A stretch of DNA of 49,949 bases from Thiobacillus sp. (GCA_021166845.1 JAJPEP010000015.1:1-49949); one strand, 5' to 3'; shown: positions 36,160-45,769, counted from the stretch's first letter. Notes: generated by a model not told the origin, from the sequence alone. Program-made: numbers and translations.

Positions 36160-37068
36160 TCAGCCCCTGGAAGGGGGCAGGCTGACAACGACTGCGCCGC
36201 CCTCTTTCCTTTCCACCGCCAGCACGCCTTTTTTGTGCGCATCGTCGAGGATCTTGCCGAACGCGCTGTAGCCGTATTCCGACTCGCTGAAGCCCGGGTG
36301 GACCCGCTTGATGGTGCTCTTGATCAGCGACGCCGAAATGGCGCCTTCGCCGCCGCGCTCCGCCATCAACTGCTCCAGCGTGCTCACCACGATTTCAATC
36401 GCCTGGTTCTTCTTGTCCTCGGCGCTCGGCCCAGCCTTTTCCGCAACCCGGCTCTTGCCGTCTGCTGCTTTTTCCATCACCGGGCGGGTTCGCCGCCGGG
36501 TCGGGCTCGCCGCCTTGACCGCACCCGCGGCGATTTCCTTCACCGGCGGGGCAGGCGCGGCCACTTTTCTGGCGGGGGATTTCGGCGCTTTGGCCTGCAC
36601 CAGGTCTTCATAAAAAATGAACTCGTCGCAGTTGGCGATCAGCAGCGACGACGCCGAGCCGCGCACGCCGATTCCGATCACGCTCTTGCCGTTTTCCTTG
36701 AGCTTGGAGATCAGCGGCGAAAAGTCCGAATCTCCGCTGATGATGACGAAGGCATCGATATGCGTCTTGGTGTAGCAGAGGTCGAGCGCATCCACCACCA
36801 TGCGGATGTCCGCCGAGTTCTTGCCCGACTGCCGCACATGCGGGATCTCGATCAGCTCGAACGCCGCCTCGTGCATGTCCCGCTTGTATTCCTTGTAGCG
36901 GTCCCAGTCGCAATACGCCTTCTTCACCACAATACTGCCCTTGAGCAGCAGACGCTCAAGAATGGGGCGAATCTTGAAATCGGGATAGTTGCCTTCTTTC
37001 AGGCCGATGGCCACGTTCTCAAAATCGCAAAAAACGGCAAAGTTGTGCGTATCTGGTGTGGCCATCAT
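36160..37068 (-). CDS. NYN (LabA-like PIN) domain protein with C-terminal OST-HTH/LOTUS domain
   Basis: The 302-residue protein has an N-terminal NYN/PIN-like nuclease domain (1-150): FAVFCDFENVAIGLKEGNYP with Asp15 and Glu17, KNSADIRMVVDALDL (acidic pair) and FVIISGDSDFSPLISKL. These acidic residues are those expected to bind metal for RNA cleavage. A basic Ala/Pro-rich linker (about 150-225) leads to an OST-HTH/LOTUS domain (LIKSTIKRVHPGFSESEYGYSAFGKIL split over helices), which binds RNA in other systems. So it is a candidate RNA-processing enzyme. The small basic gene downstream in gene order (37107) lies immediately upstream on this strand. Confidence 0.88.
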   Translation of the reverse strand: MMATPDTHNFAVFCDFENVAIGLKEGNYPDFKIRPILERLLLKGSIVVKKAYCDWDRYKEYKRDMHEAAFELIEIPHVRQSGKNSADIRMVVDALDLCYTKTHIDAFVIISGDSDFSPLISKLKENGKSVIGIGVRGSASSLLIANCDEFIFYEDLVQAKAPKSPARKVAAPAPPVKEIAAGAVKAASPTRRRTRPVMEKAADGKSRVAEKAGPSAEDKKNQAIEIVVSTLEQLMAERGGEGAISASLIKSTIKRVHPGFSESEYGYSAFGKILDDAHKKGVLAVERKEGGAVVVSLPPSRG

Positions 37069-37106
37069 TATTCCCCTGGGTGTTGATCGGTATGAATGGT
37101 CGATTG

Positions 37107-37382
37107 TCAGCTCTTGTCGGCCAAACCTTTGGCCAGCAAGTCGGCGACGGTTTCATTGATGCCCGTCTGGCGGGCCTCTGCGAGGGCGTGAATTTTCTTG
37201 ACCAATTCGCCATCAAGCTTGACGGCAAACGCGAGCAGGCCCTGCGCCTGCTCGCGCTTGCGCTGCTCGCGCCGGGACACGACCGCGCCGGCCGCACTGC
37301 CAAAGCGATCCGGCGTGCCGGCTTGTTTCATCTGGCCGGTTATTTTCAGGCCTTCGTTTTTGTCGAGATCGGATTTTTTCAT
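37107..37382 (-). CDS. small basic hypothetical protein with RHH-like C-terminus
   Basis: The 91-residue protein starts MKKSDLDKNEGLKITGQMKQ, has a basic, gap-prone middle (RREQRKREQAQGLLAF) and ends in VKLDGELVKKIHALAEARQT then GINETVADLLAKGL. That last part looks like a ribbon-helix-helix or ParD/antitoxin-type DNA-binding fold, but I cannot name a family. The ATG at 37382 follows GGAAACC; ATGs at 37427 and 37559 give longer, less likely forms. It is 38 bases upstream of the NYN gene on the same strand and probably co-transcribed with it. Confidence 0.68.
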   Translation of the reverse strand: MKKSDLDKNEGLKITGQMKQAGTPDRFGSAAGAVVSRREQRKREQAQGLLAFAVKLDGELVKKIHALAEARQTGINETVADLLAKGLADKS

Positions 37383-37705
37383 GGGGTTTCCTGGGTTGCC
37401 TGGATGGTATTCGATGAATTGTGCCATCAACGGGCTGCCCGCGTGCGCTCCAGAGGCCGTGACGTATTTCAATGGATTTTCGGGGGACGTACTCACACGC
37501 GAGTTTCGCGCCGCTGCAACGTCATGGCTTCGGCCGGGACGGGTCCCCTGCAACAACAAGCGGACAATGGTCGGCAGTGTTGCCGGCCTGCAGCCAGCCG
37601 GAATCCGAATAAGGCGTAATGGCCGGCGGCCTGAAAATCATTTTTCGGCGGACCAAAAAAATGGGCGGTTGCCCGCCCACAAATTCCAGACTACCGCCTG
37701 ATCAC
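37383..37705. other. intergenic stretch without a supported gene
   Basis: These 323 bases separate the small basic gene from the Spy-like gene. I see an intrinsic terminator for the Spy-like gene (37655-37679) and presumably the promoter of the basic-protein/NYN pair. No reading frame here has family features or coding-like composition. Confidence 0.6.
37655..37679 (-). terminator. intrinsic terminator of the Spy-like gene
   Basis: On the minus strand TGGGCGG and CCGCCCA form a 7-bp stem with a 4-base loop, followed by seven T residues. It lies 27 bases after the Spy-like stop codon. Confidence 0.75.
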
Positions 37706-38209
37706 TCAGGACTGATGGCGATGGTGGCCGTGGCCCCGATGACGGCCAGGCATCGCCTCGGCATCGAACACGCCTTGCTGCGCGGGGGTCAACTGGGCAT
37801 AGAAAGCCTTGGTCGCCTGGCTGCGCTCAATCATCCTGGCGCGACGCTGCTCCGACATGGCCAGCATCTTGTCCAGGCGCTGCGGCGTGTTCAGCTTTGC
37901 TGACTCGGCCTGCATGGCCTGTCTGTCCACACCCTGGCGCATTCCGGGTTGAACGGCGCCGGCAAAGGCATCCCATGCAGCCTCTTGCGCAGGCGTGAGA
38001 TTGAGCTTTTCCTTCAGCCCGGACAGGCGCTCGGCACGCTGTTCTTGCCATTTGCCGTCAACCTTTTTCCCCTGCCTGGCTTCGCATCCCGTCTTGCCTT
38101 CCGCCCCGCCGGCCGGCATCGCGAAAGACGAGGCCGCCAGAATGCCGCTGCCAGCGATCAAGCCCACCATCAGGGCGCGTTTGGCAAAAGAACCTTGAAT
38201 CGATTTCAT
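37706..38209 (-). CDS. Spy/CpxP-like periplasmic protein
   Basis: The 167-residue protein has a signal peptide (RALMVGLIAGSGILAASSFA) and two LTxxQ-type motifs, LNLTPAQEAAW and AQLTPAQQGVFD, in an all-helical, basic-rich protein. These are the signatures of Spy/CpxP periplasmic chaperones or stress sensors. The C-terminus is histidine-rich (GRHRGHGHHRHQS), suggesting metal binding. A terminator follows, so it is monocistronic. Confidence 0.87.
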   Translation of the reverse strand: MKSIQGSFAKRALMVGLIAGSGILAASSFAMPAGGAEGKTGCEARQGKKVDGKWQEQRAERLSGLKEKLNLTPAQEAAWDAFAGAVQPGMRQGVDRQAMQAESAKLNTPQRLDKMLAMSEQRRARMIERSQATKAFYAQLTPAQQGVFDAEAMPGRHRGHGHHRHQS

Positions 38210-38406
38210 TGCGAATCTCCTTCAGAAAATTGAAAAAACTGCCGGCCCGGTACAGGCAAGGCATGGAACGTATTCTGAAGAAGAGATGTATCCCCGGGAT
38301 GTCAAGTACCCGCAGAAATGTAACGGCTTGTATCCGAATATAACCGGAGCGTCAGCAAAACCCGATCGGGCAGGCGAATGACCATACCGAATTTATCGGC
38401 GTCTCC

Positions 38407-38814
38407 CTAGATCAGCTTGCCCAGCACGAAGCCGATCACAATGCCGATGATGAGCGCGATCGTGACACCACGGTAGGTCAGAACGTCCTTCGAGTAGCCG
38501 CGCCGGATGGCGACGTAAGCTACCAGATAGCCGACGGCGTTGAGCAGCCAGATGAATCCGATCGACAGCACCTTGACGATGATCGGTCCGATGACCGGCA
38601 CCAGCGCGATGATGCCCAACAGCCAGGCAAAGGCATTGGTGATCAGCCCCAGCACCACCACGGTTCCGGCGATCACGCTGCGGTCGACGTTGAAATGCAA
38701 TCCCAAGCCCACCAGCGCGGCAATCGCCAGCCACAACGGCAGCATGATTTTCCAGTTGCGCCACCAACGCGCCCGTGGCGAAAAATCAGCCTTGAAGTCG
38801 TCCAGTTCAGTCAT
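38407..38814 (-). CDS. hypothetical inner-membrane protein downstream of relA
   Basis: The 135-residue protein has a cytoplasmic start (MTELDDFKADFSPRARWWRN) and about four membrane helices (IMLPLWLAIAALVGLGLHF, VIAGTVVVLGLITNAFAWLL, IGPIIVKVLSIGFIWLL and VTIALIIGIVIGFVLG). I do not recognise the family. The start at 38814 follows GGGAAGAC; an ATG at 38832 is possible. It lies about 30 bases after the relA stop on the same strand, so it is probably in the comEC-relA transcript. Confidence 0.7.
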   Translation of the reverse strand: MTELDDFKADFSPRARWWRNWKIMLPLWLAIAALVGLGLHFNVDRSVIAGTVVVLGLITNAFAWLLGIIALVPVIGPIIVKVLSIGFIWLLNAVGYLVAYVAIRRGYSKDVLTYRGVTIALIIGIVIGFVLGKLI

Positions 38815-38847
38815 GTCTTCCCGTTCAGCCATGTCTCACGCGAAAAC

Positions 38848-40989
38848 TCAACTGCGCACCACTTCGATCACGTTCGGCACATGCTGCAGGCGCGCCAGCA
38901 GGCGCGACAGCTGCTGCAGTTCCTTGACCCGCACGGTGAGACGCATGTTGGCATATTCGCCGCGGCTCTCGGTGTTGACGCGCAGCACATCGAGCTTGTC
39001 CTTGGCGATGACATCGGAAATGTCGCGCAGCAGGCCTTGACGGTCAAACGCTTTCAACAGGATATCCACCTCGAATGCCGCACCGGCGTCGGCCACCCAT
39101 TCGGCCGGCATCCTGCGCGCGGGGTTGGCGCGCTTGAGCGCGGCGCAGTCGGCGCGGTGCACGGTGACGCCACGCCCCACCGTGGTGTAGGCGACGATGG
39201 CTTCGGGCGGCTGCGGCTTGCAGCAGCGCGCAAGCTGAAGCGGCACGTCGCCCAGCCCCGGGATGGTGACCGGGTTTCCGGTCTTGGCGCGCACCCGCGG
39301 TTTTCCGGCGGGCGCCAGCGCGGGGATGGCCTTGCCGGATTCCTGCAGGGCATTGATCAGGTCGCGCTGGCCGACGTCGCCACGGCCGAGCGCGGCGAGG
39401 AACTCGTCGACCTTGCCGAACTTGAGCTGCTGCGCGAGTTTTTCCTGGCTCGCGTCCACCACGCCGAGGCGCTTGAGTTCCTTTTCCAGCAGGCTGCGGC
39501 CGAGGCCGACCTGCTCGCCGACGTCGCGCTGGCGGAACCACGCGCGCACCTTCGAGCGTGCGCGATGGGTGGCCAGATAGCCGAGCGCGGGATTGAGCCA
39601 GTCGCGGCTGGGCGCGCCTTCCTTGGCGGCGACGATCTCGACGCGCTGGCCGTTGTCGAGCACGGTGTTGAGCGGCGCCATCGCGCCGTTGACCTTGGCG
39701 CCGCGGCAGCGGTGTCCCAGATCCGTGTGCAGCGCGTAGGCAAAATCCACCGGCGTGGCGCCGCGGTCGAGCGCAACCACCCGCCCCTGCGGCGTCAGTA
39801 CGTAGACCTGGTCGTGAAACAGTTCGGTCTTGAACTGTTCGGTGAATTCGCTGCTGTCGGCGACGTCGTCCTTCCATTCCAAAATGTGCCGCAGCCAGGC
39901 GATCTTCTCCTCGTACTGCGCGTCCTGGCGCCCGCCTTCCTTGTAGCGCCAGTGCGCGGCGACGCCGAGCTCGGCGTGATGGTGCATGTCGAAGGTACGG
40001 ATCTGCACTTCGAGCGCGCGGTCTTCGGGGCCAATGACGGCGGTATGCAGCGAACGGTAGTCGTTGCTCTTTGGCTGCGAGATGTAGTCGTCGAACTCGC
40101 CCGGGATCGGCTGCCACAGGTTGTGCACCAGCCCCAGCACGGTGTAGCAGTCGATCTCGTGCTTGACCAGCACGCGCACCGCGCGGATATCGTACAGCTG
40201 CTCGAAACTCAGACGCTTCCTCCGCATCTTGTTGACGATGCTGGCGATGTGCTTGGGACGGCCGCTGACTTCGGCCTCGATGCCATGCAGCGCGATTTCC
40301 GCTTGCAGGCGCTCGATGATGCCATTGATGTAAGCCTCGCGGTCGGCGCGCTTTTCGTCGAGTTGCGCGGCGATGGCCTTGTAGGTGTCGGGTTCCAGAT
40401 AGCGGAACGCCCAGTCCTCCATTTCCCACTTGATCTGCCACACGCCGAGCCGGTTCGCCAGCGGCGCGAACAGCTCGCGCGCCTGCTGGCCGAGCGCCGC
40501 GCGGGTGGCAACATCCTGGCTGGCAGCGCAACGCAGGGCATGGGTGCGTTCGGCCAGCTTCACCAGCACCACGCGGATGTCCTCCACCATCGCCAGCACC
40601 ATCTGCCGCAGCGCCTCCAGTTGGGCGTGCGGATCGATACGCTTGTCGGTGGCGCTGGCGGCCAGCGTCTCGATGCGCGCCATCGCGGCGACGCCGCGGG
40701 CAAGCCGGGCGGCGATGCCGAACGTGGATTCGAATTCCGGGCTGTCGTCGAAGCAGCCATGCAGCAGCGCCGCGGCCACCGCATCCGCCCCCACCCGCAG
40801 CTCGGCCATGATCAGCGCAGCGCCGACGCTGTGCGCGAAAGTCTGGCTTGGCCCAAGCTGTCGGTGCGCATGTTCCAGCGCGCGCCAGGGCAGATCGTTT
40901 TCCGCCACCGGCAACACGCGCGCCAGCGCCTGTCTGGCGGATTCGAGGTCGGTGGCTTCAAAGCAGCGGGGCTTCGAGGGTTCGGTCAT
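38848..40989 (-). CDS. relA: GTP pyrophosphokinase (monofunctional RelA)
   Basis: RelA makes (p)ppGpp from ATP and GTP/GDP on stalled ribosomes. The 713-residue protein keeps the RSH layout: pseudo-hydrolase (1-200), synthetase (230-340), TGS (about 395-455) and C-terminal ACT domain. The hydrolase motif HDxxED is degraded to HGCFDD (77-82), so hydrolysis is not expected. The synthetase has RPKHIASIVNKM and the PGEFDDY form (ExDD at 298-301) that marks RelA rather than SpoT, with YRSLHTAV. An extension up to 41478 overlaps comEC and is rejected. Its ATG overlaps the comEC stop by 4 bases. Confidence 0.94.
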   Translation of the reverse strand: MTEPSKPRCFEATDLESARQALARVLPVAENDLPWRALEHAHRQLGPSQTFAHSVGAALIMAELRVGADAVAAALLHGCFDDSPEFESTFGIAARLARGVAAMARIETLAASATDKRIDPHAQLEALRQMVLAMVEDIRVVLVKLAERTHALRCAASQDVATRAALGQQARELFAPLANRLGVWQIKWEMEDWAFRYLEPDTYKAIAAQLDEKRADREAYINGIIERLQAEIALHGIEAEVSGRPKHIASIVNKMRRKRLSFEQLYDIRAVRVLVKHEIDCYTVLGLVHNLWQPIPGEFDDYISQPKSNDYRSLHTAVIGPEDRALEVQIRTFDMHHHAELGVAAHWRYKEGGRQDAQYEEKIAWLRHILEWKDDVADSSEFTEQFKTELFHDQVYVLTPQGRVVALDRGATPVDFAYALHTDLGHRCRGAKVNGAMAPLNTVLDNGQRVEIVAAKEGAPSRDWLNPALGYLATHRARSKVRAWFRQRDVGEQVGLGRSLLEKELKRLGVVDASQEKLAQQLKFGKVDEFLAALGRGDVGQRDLINALQESGKAIPALAPAGKPRVRAKTGNPVTIPGLGDVPLQLARCCKPQPPEAIVAYTTVGRGVTVHRADCAALKRANPARRMPAEWVADAGAAFEVDILLKAFDRQGLLRDISDVIAKDKLDVLRVNTESRGEYANMRLTVRVKELQQLSRLLARLQHVPNVIEVVRS

Positions 40990-43331
40990 GGTTGCGAGAA
41001 TTGAGCCTGCCAGTAGCGGCGATGCGTGGGCCGATATTGTGAGGCCTCGACCCCGGCTTCGCCAAAATCGAGGCGGATCATCCCGCCGGAATCGCTGCGC
41101 AGCATGCGCGCTTCGATATCGCGAAAGCGCGTCACCACCAGGGGATGCGGATGTCCGTAGCGGTTGCGGTGTCCCAAGGTGAACACGACGAGTCCAGGCC
41201 GGGTCGTCGCGACGAATTCCGGAATGGACGAGGTGCGGCTGCCGTGATGTCCGGCGAACAGTACGCTCACCTGCGTCAGTTGACCGGATTCGAGCAATTC
41301 GAGTTCCGTCCGCCTTTCGCCATCCCCTGTCAGCAACATGCTGTGGCGCGCGTTGCTGACCCGCAGCACGCAGCTGTAGTCGTTGTCGCGGCGGCGGGAT
41401 TCCGCGTAGGCCGGGGGCAACGGGTTGAGGATCTCGAACTGCACGCCGTCCCAGTTCCAGCGCTGGCCGCGCGCGCACTGGCGCGCGGGTGGTGCGCCAT
41501 CGAGCAGGGGACTGTCCGCGGGCAGCCCGTGCAGCAGCCAGCCGGTCGAAATGTCGCGTAGCACCGAGCGCATGCCGCCGCTGTGGTCGTTGTCGTCATG
41601 CGAGATGACCAGCCCGGACAGCCGTCCGATTCCCGATGCGCGCAGGTAGGGGACGATGATGCGCTCGCCCGAATCGCTGTCGGCGAATGACGCACCGGTG
41701 TCGTACAGCAGGGTGTGGTTCGCGGTGCGGATCAGCACGGCGGTGCCCTGCCCGACATCGATCGCCTCGGCGCGAAAGTGGTCGGGCGCAATGGCATCGC
41801 GCAGCGGAAACAGCAGCGGCAGCCACAGCAGCAGGCCCAGCATACGCAGCGGAAACCCGCGCGGCAGCAGCATCCACGCCGTGCCCGCCAGCGCCAGCGC
41901 CAGCGCCCACCCGCCCGGCGCTGGCAGCGTCGCCACCGCCAGCGGCAGGCTGCTCGCCCAGGCCAGCCCCGCGCCCAGCCAGGCCATCAGCCACGCCGCC
42001 ACCTGCCACAAGGGCGGGATCAGCACCCCCAGCAGCGCCAGCGGCGTGACCAGCCAGCTCACCAGCGGAATCGCCACCGCATTGGCCAGCGGCGAAATCA
42101 GCGAGACCTGCTGGAACAGCAGAAACAATACCGGCGCCAGCGCCAGCGTGACCGCCCATTGCACCGTGACCCAGCCGCGCAGCTTGTCGGGCAGCGCGAC
42201 GTGGCCGAAGCTCACCCACAGGATCGCGGCCATGGCGCCGAACGACAGCCAAAAACCGGCCGACAGCACCGCCCACGGATCGACCAGCAGCACGACGAAG
42301 AGCGCCACGATCAGCGCGCTGAAGGGGCGCGGCTCGCGCCGTCCCCAGAAGGCCAGCGCCAGCACGATCAGCATGAACAGGGTGCGCTGCGCCGGCACCT
42401 GGAACCCGGCCAGCAGTGCGTAGGCGAGCGCCGCCAGCACCGCCGCGACCAGCCCGGCCTGGCGCGCGGGCAGCCGTTCCGCATGGCGCGGCAGACGCCG
42501 CCACACGCTCGCCACCAGCCAGCCGGCAAGGGCGGCGATCATGGTGACATGAAGTCCGGAAATGGAGAGAAGATGATTGACGCCAGTGCGTGTGAAGGCG
42601 CGCCATTGGCCATGCGGAATGCTGCGCTGGTCGCCCACCACCAGCGCGGCGATGACGCCCGCATAAGGCGCGTCGCCGAGCTTTGCGAAAATGCGTTGGC
42701 GCACCGATGCGCGGGTCGCGGCGATCCAGGCGGCGGGCGTGGCGGCATGCGCCGCGAGGCGTTGCGGCGCGGGCGTTTCGCGCACATAGCCGCTGGCATT
42801 GATGCCGCGCTCCAGCATCCAGGCTTCGAGGTCGAAGCCGTGCGGATTGCTGGTTCCATAGGGCATTTTCATCCGCACGGTCAGCTGCCAGCGTTCCCCT
42901 GCCCGCATTCGCGTTTCGAAATTTACGGCGTCGCGCGGCCAGTAGCGGGTCAGCTGGACTCGCTGCAGAAGCGGGGCATTCGGGGTGACGACCTGCTCGA
43001 CGTCGAACACGAAGCGCTCGCCGCGCGCATTGGCGTGCGGCAGGTCGGCGACCACGCCGACAAGCGCGATATCCACCCCCTGCCAGTGCGCGGGCAGGCG
43101 TTCGGCCAGCCGCGCATCCGCCCGCCAGGCGGCCCAGGCAAAGCCGAGCGCCACGCACAGCGACAGAACGGCCAGACGGCGAAAAAATTCGAAAACGGAG
43201 CGGGAGAAAACCGGCAACCACAGCGTCGAGAGCAGCAGCGGCAGCAGCCACAGCCAGCGGGCGGACGGCAACATGGCCTGCTGTTGCAACCACCACACGC
43301 CGAGACAGAACGCGATGAGGGTTAGCCGCAT
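40986..43331 (-). CDS. comEC: ComEC/Rec2 DNA uptake channel protein
   Basis: The 781-residue protein has an N-terminal membrane pair with an OB-fold-like domain (about 60-200), the Competence domain with many helices (GVNHLLSISGLHVTMIAAL motif near 250) and a C-terminal metallo-beta-lactamase-like domain (from EAIDVGQGTAVLIRT, with ISHDDNDHSGG and FAGHHGSRTS). ComEC passes single-stranded DNA across the inner membrane in natural transformation. The protein is of full length. It lies 12 bases after lolD and overlaps relA by 4 bases. With comEA at 49324 it suggests the organism is potentially transformable. Confidence 0.95.
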   Translation of the reverse strand: MRLTLIAFCLGVWWLQQQAMLPSARWLWLLPLLLSTLWLPVFSRSVFEFFRRLAVLSLCVALGFAWAAWRADARLAERLPAHWQGVDIALVGVVADLPHANARGERFVFDVEQVVTPNAPLLQRVQLTRYWPRDAVNFETRMRAGERWQLTVRMKMPYGTSNPHGFDLEAWMLERGINASGYVRETPAPQRLAAHAATPAAWIAATRASVRQRIFAKLGDAPYAGVIAALVVGDQRSIPHGQWRAFTRTGVNHLLSISGLHVTMIAALAGWLVASVWRRLPRHAERLPARQAGLVAAVLAALAYALLAGFQVPAQRTLFMLIVLALAFWGRREPRPFSALIVALFVVLLVDPWAVLSAGFWLSFGAMAAILWVSFGHVALPDKLRGWVTVQWAVTLALAPVLFLLFQQVSLISPLANAVAIPLVSWLVTPLALLGVLIPPLWQVAAWLMAWLGAGLAWASSLPLAVATLPAPGGWALALALAGTAWMLLPRGFPLRMLGLLLWLPLLFPLRDAIAPDHFRAEAIDVGQGTAVLIRTANHTLLYDTGASFADSDSGERIIVPYLRASGIGRLSGLVISHDDNDHSGGMRSVLRDISTGWLLHGLPADSPLLDGAPPARQCARGQRWNWDGVQFEILNPLPPAYAESRRRDNDYSCVLRVSNARHSMLLTGDGERRTELELLESGQLTQVSVLFAGHHGSRTSSIPEFVATTRPGLVVFTLGHRNRYGHPHPLVVTRFRDIEARMLRSDSGGMIRLDFGEAGVEASQYRPTHRRYWQAQFSQP

Positions 43332-43343
43332 CGCGAGCGTGGA

Positions 43344-44069
43344 TCAGGCCGGCTGCAGGCTTCCGTCGACCAGGCGCATGCGCCGGTCCATGCGCGCTGC
43401 CAGCTCGGCGTCGTGGGTGACGACGACCAGGCTCGTCGCGTGCTTGCGGTTGAGCTCGCGCATCAGGTCGAACACCGCGTCGGCGGTGTGGCGGTCGAGA
43501 TTGCCGGTGGGCTCGTCGGCGAGGATGCACGCGGGTTGCGTGACCAGCGCGCGGGCGATGGCGACGCGCTGGCGCTCGCCGCCGGAGAGTTCGCCGGGCC
43601 GATGCGCGAGGCGATGGCCAAGGCCGACTTCTTCGAGGATGACGGCGGCGCGCGCCAGCGCCTCGACCCGGTCCATGCGGCGGATGAGAAACGGCATGGC
43701 CGTATTTTCCTGCGCGGTGAACTCGGGCAGCAGATGGTGGAACTGGTAGACGAAACCGAGCGCACGGTTGCGCAAATCGCTGCGCTCGGCCTCGGAAATC
43801 GCGAAGGGGTCGCGCCCCATCAGCGTGATTTTTCCGGAAGTCGGCGTATCGAGTCCGCCCAGCAGATGCAGCAGCGTGCTTTTGCCCGAGCCCGAGGCGC
43901 CGACGATGGCAAGCGACTCGCCGGCGCGAACGTCCAGGCCGACCTTATGCAGCACCGGCACGTCGATCCGGCCCTGGCGAAAAGTCTTGCAAAGCCCCAC
44001 GCAAGCCAGCACTGCGCCATCGCCTTGCCCTGAATCCTGGCCCCCGAATCCCGCCCCCTGCTCACTCAT
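43344..44069 (-). CDS. lolD: lipoprotein-releasing system ATP-binding protein
   Basis: LolD is the ATPase that powers extraction of outer-membrane lipoproteins by LolC/E. The 241-residue ABC protein has Walker [10 protein letters not shown] (57-65), the signature [13 protein letters not shown], Walker [13 protein letters not shown] and the switch VVVTHDAEL. The first 20 residues ([19 protein letters not shown]) are unusual: they are encoded by a heptamer repeat array. The ATG at 44069 overlaps the lolC stop by 8 bases. Confidence 0.95.
   Translation of the reverse strand: MSEQGAGFGGQDSGQGDGAVLACVGLCKTFRQGRIDVPVLHKVGLDVRAGESLAIVGASGSGKSTLLHLLGGLDTPTSGKITLMGRDPFAISEAERSDLRNRALGFVYQFHHLLPEFTAQENTAMPFLIRRMDRVEALARAAVILEEVGLGHRLAHRPGELSGGERQRVAIARALVTQPACILADEPTGNLDRHTADAVFDLMRELNRKHATSLVVVTHDAELAARMDRRMRLVDGSLQPA
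44029..44063. repeat. heptamer repeats within the lolD N-terminal coding region
   Basis: Five units (CCTGAAT, CCTGGCC, CCCGAAT, CCCGCCC, CCTGCTC) follow one another, the same family as in the leuB-asd spacer. They encode the Gly/Gln-rich N-terminus of LolD on the opposite strand. Confidence 0.6.
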
Positions 44070-45306
44070 AGCGCAGCGCCTCCGCCGGATTGATGCGCGA
44101 CGCGCGCCAGCTCGGATACAGCGTCGCGACCAGGCTGATGAGCAGGGAAATCCCGGCGATGATGGCGACGTCACTCCACACCAGTTTGGAGGGCAGTTCG
44201 TTGATGTAGTAGACGTCCGCCGGGAACAGGTCCATGCCGGCCATGCGTTCGATGACGGGCACGACGGTTTCGAGGTTGAGCGCGACCAGCACCCCGCTCG
44301 CCAGCCCCAGCAGCGTGCCGAACACGCCGATGAACGCCCCCTGGACGATGAATATTTTCATGATCGAACCGGGCCGGGCGCCCAGCGTGCGCAGGATGGC
44401 GATGTCGGACTGCTTGTCGGTCACCGCCATCACCAGGGTAGAGACGATGTTGAACGCGGCGACGGCGACGATCAGCAACAGGATCAGGAACATCATGCGT
44501 TTTTCGATCGCCACGGCGCGGAAGAAGTTGGCGTGGCTTTTGGTCCAGTCGGTCAGGTAATAGTGGCCGGCAAGGCTTTGCGACAGCTCCTGCGTGACGA
44601 AGGGCGCACGAAACAGCTCATTCAGCTTAAGCCGCACGCCGGATACATCCTCGCCCAGCCGCAGCAGTTTCTGCGCGTCCTGCAGATGGATCAGCGCAAG
44701 GCCGGAATCGTATTCGAACATGCCGGCCTCGAAGATGCCGGTAACGGTGAACTGCTTGACGCGCGGCATCACCCCGGCCGGTGTGATGTTGCCCTGCGGC
44801 GTGAGCAGCACCAGCTTGTCGCCGGGATACACATTGAGCACGCGGGCGAGTTCGCCGCCAAGAATAACGCCGAATTCGCCCGCCTGCAGGTCGGTCAGCT
44901 TGCCGGCCTTCATGAAGCGGGAGAAGTCCGCGACCCGGGTTTCCAGTTCCGGCAGCACACCGCGAATGACCGCCCCGCGCACCAGGTCGCCGTTGGCCAG
45001 CATGCCCTGCGCGTTCACGAAAGGCGCGCCGGACAGCACTTCCTTGTTCTGCTTCGCCTGCGCCAGCACGCCGGGCCAGTCGGCCAGGCGATCCGCCGGG
45101 CCGCTGATTTCCAGGTGCGCCGCCACGCCGAGAATGCGCGTGCGCAGCTCTTCCTGGAAGCCGTTCATCACCGAGAGCACCACGATGAGCGCCATCACCC
45201 CGAGCGCAATTCCCGCCATGGAGACGATGGAAATGAAGGAGATGAAATGATTGCGGCGCTTGGCGTGGGTGTAACGCAGGCCGATCAGAAGCTCGAAGGG
45301 AAGCAA
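44062..45306 (-). CDS. lolC: lipoprotein-releasing ABC transporter permease
   Basis: LolC/E-type permeases take lipoproteins from the inner membrane to LolA. The 414-residue protein has an N-terminal helix ([25 protein letters not shown]) after a [15 protein letters not shown] start, a large periplasmic MacB-like domain (about 50-270) and three C-terminal helices. The family start aligns best with TTG at 45306 ([11 protein letters not shown]); no ATG is suitably placed, and the ATG at 45456 lies inside yjbQ. Only one permease gene is seen, so it may act as a LolF-like homodimer. Followed by lolD. Confidence 0.92.
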   Translation of the reverse strand: MLPFELLIGLRYTHAKRRNHFISFISIVSMAGIALGVMALIVVLSVMNGFQEELRTRILGVAAHLEISGPADRLADWPGVLAQAKQNKEVLSGAPFVNAQGMLANGDLVRGAVIRGVLPELETRVADFSRFMKAGKLTDLQAGEFGVILGGELARVLNVYPGDKLVLLTPQGNITPAGVMPRVKQFTVTGIFEAGMFEYDSGLALIHLQDAQKLLRLGEDVSGVRLKLNELFRAPFVTQELSQSLAGHYYLTDWTKSHANFFRAVAIEKRMMFLILLLIVAVAAFNIVSTLVMAVTDKQSDIAILRTLGARPGSIMKIFIVQGAFIGVFGTLLGLASGVLVALNLETVVPVIERMAGMDLFPADVYYINELPSKLVWSDVAIIAGISLLISLVATLYPSWRASRINPAEALRYE

Positions 45307-45349
45307 AGCAGGACTCGCGTAGGGAATGCCCGGAGTATGCCACAGCTCC

Positions 45350-45769
45350 CTATTCACCCAGCAGGTGCAGCGCCACCCTGCGCGTCTGCGCCGCACGCCG
45401 GTGCTCGAAGACGTAAATCCCCTGCCAGGCGCCGAGCAGCGGCCCGCCGTCGGCAACCGGGATCGCCAGATGGGTTTGCGTCAGCGCGGCGCGCACATGC
45501 GCCGGCATGTCGTCCGCGCCTTCCAGGGTGTGCTCGTATATCGGGTCGCCTTCCGGCACCAGCCGCGACAGGAAGCGCTCCAGATCGGTCTGCACCGTCG
45601 GATCGTAATTTTCCTGGATCAGCAGACTCGCGGAGGTGTGGCGGATAAACAGGGTGAGCAGCCCCTGCCGAATGCCGCTGCCCGCCACCCAGTCGCGCAC
45701 CTGCGGCGTGAACGCATACAGCCCCTTGCCATGAGTGGGGATGCCGATTTCGTGGAGAGCCTGTCGCAT
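45350..45769 (-). CDS. yjbQ: YjbQ family (UPF0047) protein
   Basis: The 139-residue protein starts MRQALHEIGIPTHGKGLYAF and contains LTLFIRHTSASLLIQENYDP, EGADDMPAHVRAALTQTHLA and WQGIYVFEHR, the UPF0047 signatures. Some members can substitute for thiamine phosphate synthase; the in vivo role is unclear. An ATG three codons earlier (45778) is an alternative start. It lies 43 bases upstream of lolC on the same strand and diverges from the RpfE-type gene. Confidence 0.88.
   Translation of the reverse strand: MRQALHEIGIPTHGKGLYAFTPQVRDWVAGSGIRQGLLTLFIRHTSASLLIQENYDPTVQTDLERFLSRLVPEGDPIYEHTLEGADDMPAHVRAALTQTHLAIPVADGGPLLGAWQGIYVFEHRRAAQTRRVALHLLGE

Noticed and set aside
36120..36180. Second hairpin before the NYN gene end as a separate terminator
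   Set aside because: The CCCCTGGAAGGGG segment has only a short stem and no T-run; not convincing.
41596..43530. 644-codon frame inside comEC and lolD
   Set aside because: Arg/Ala-rich out-of-frame product; comEC in another frame has all expected domains.
43768..45648. 626-codon open frame on the plus strand opposite lolC/lolD
   Set aside because: It is the antisense shadow of two well-recognised genes in a GC-rich genome; the protein is Arg/His/Gln-rich without any family feature.
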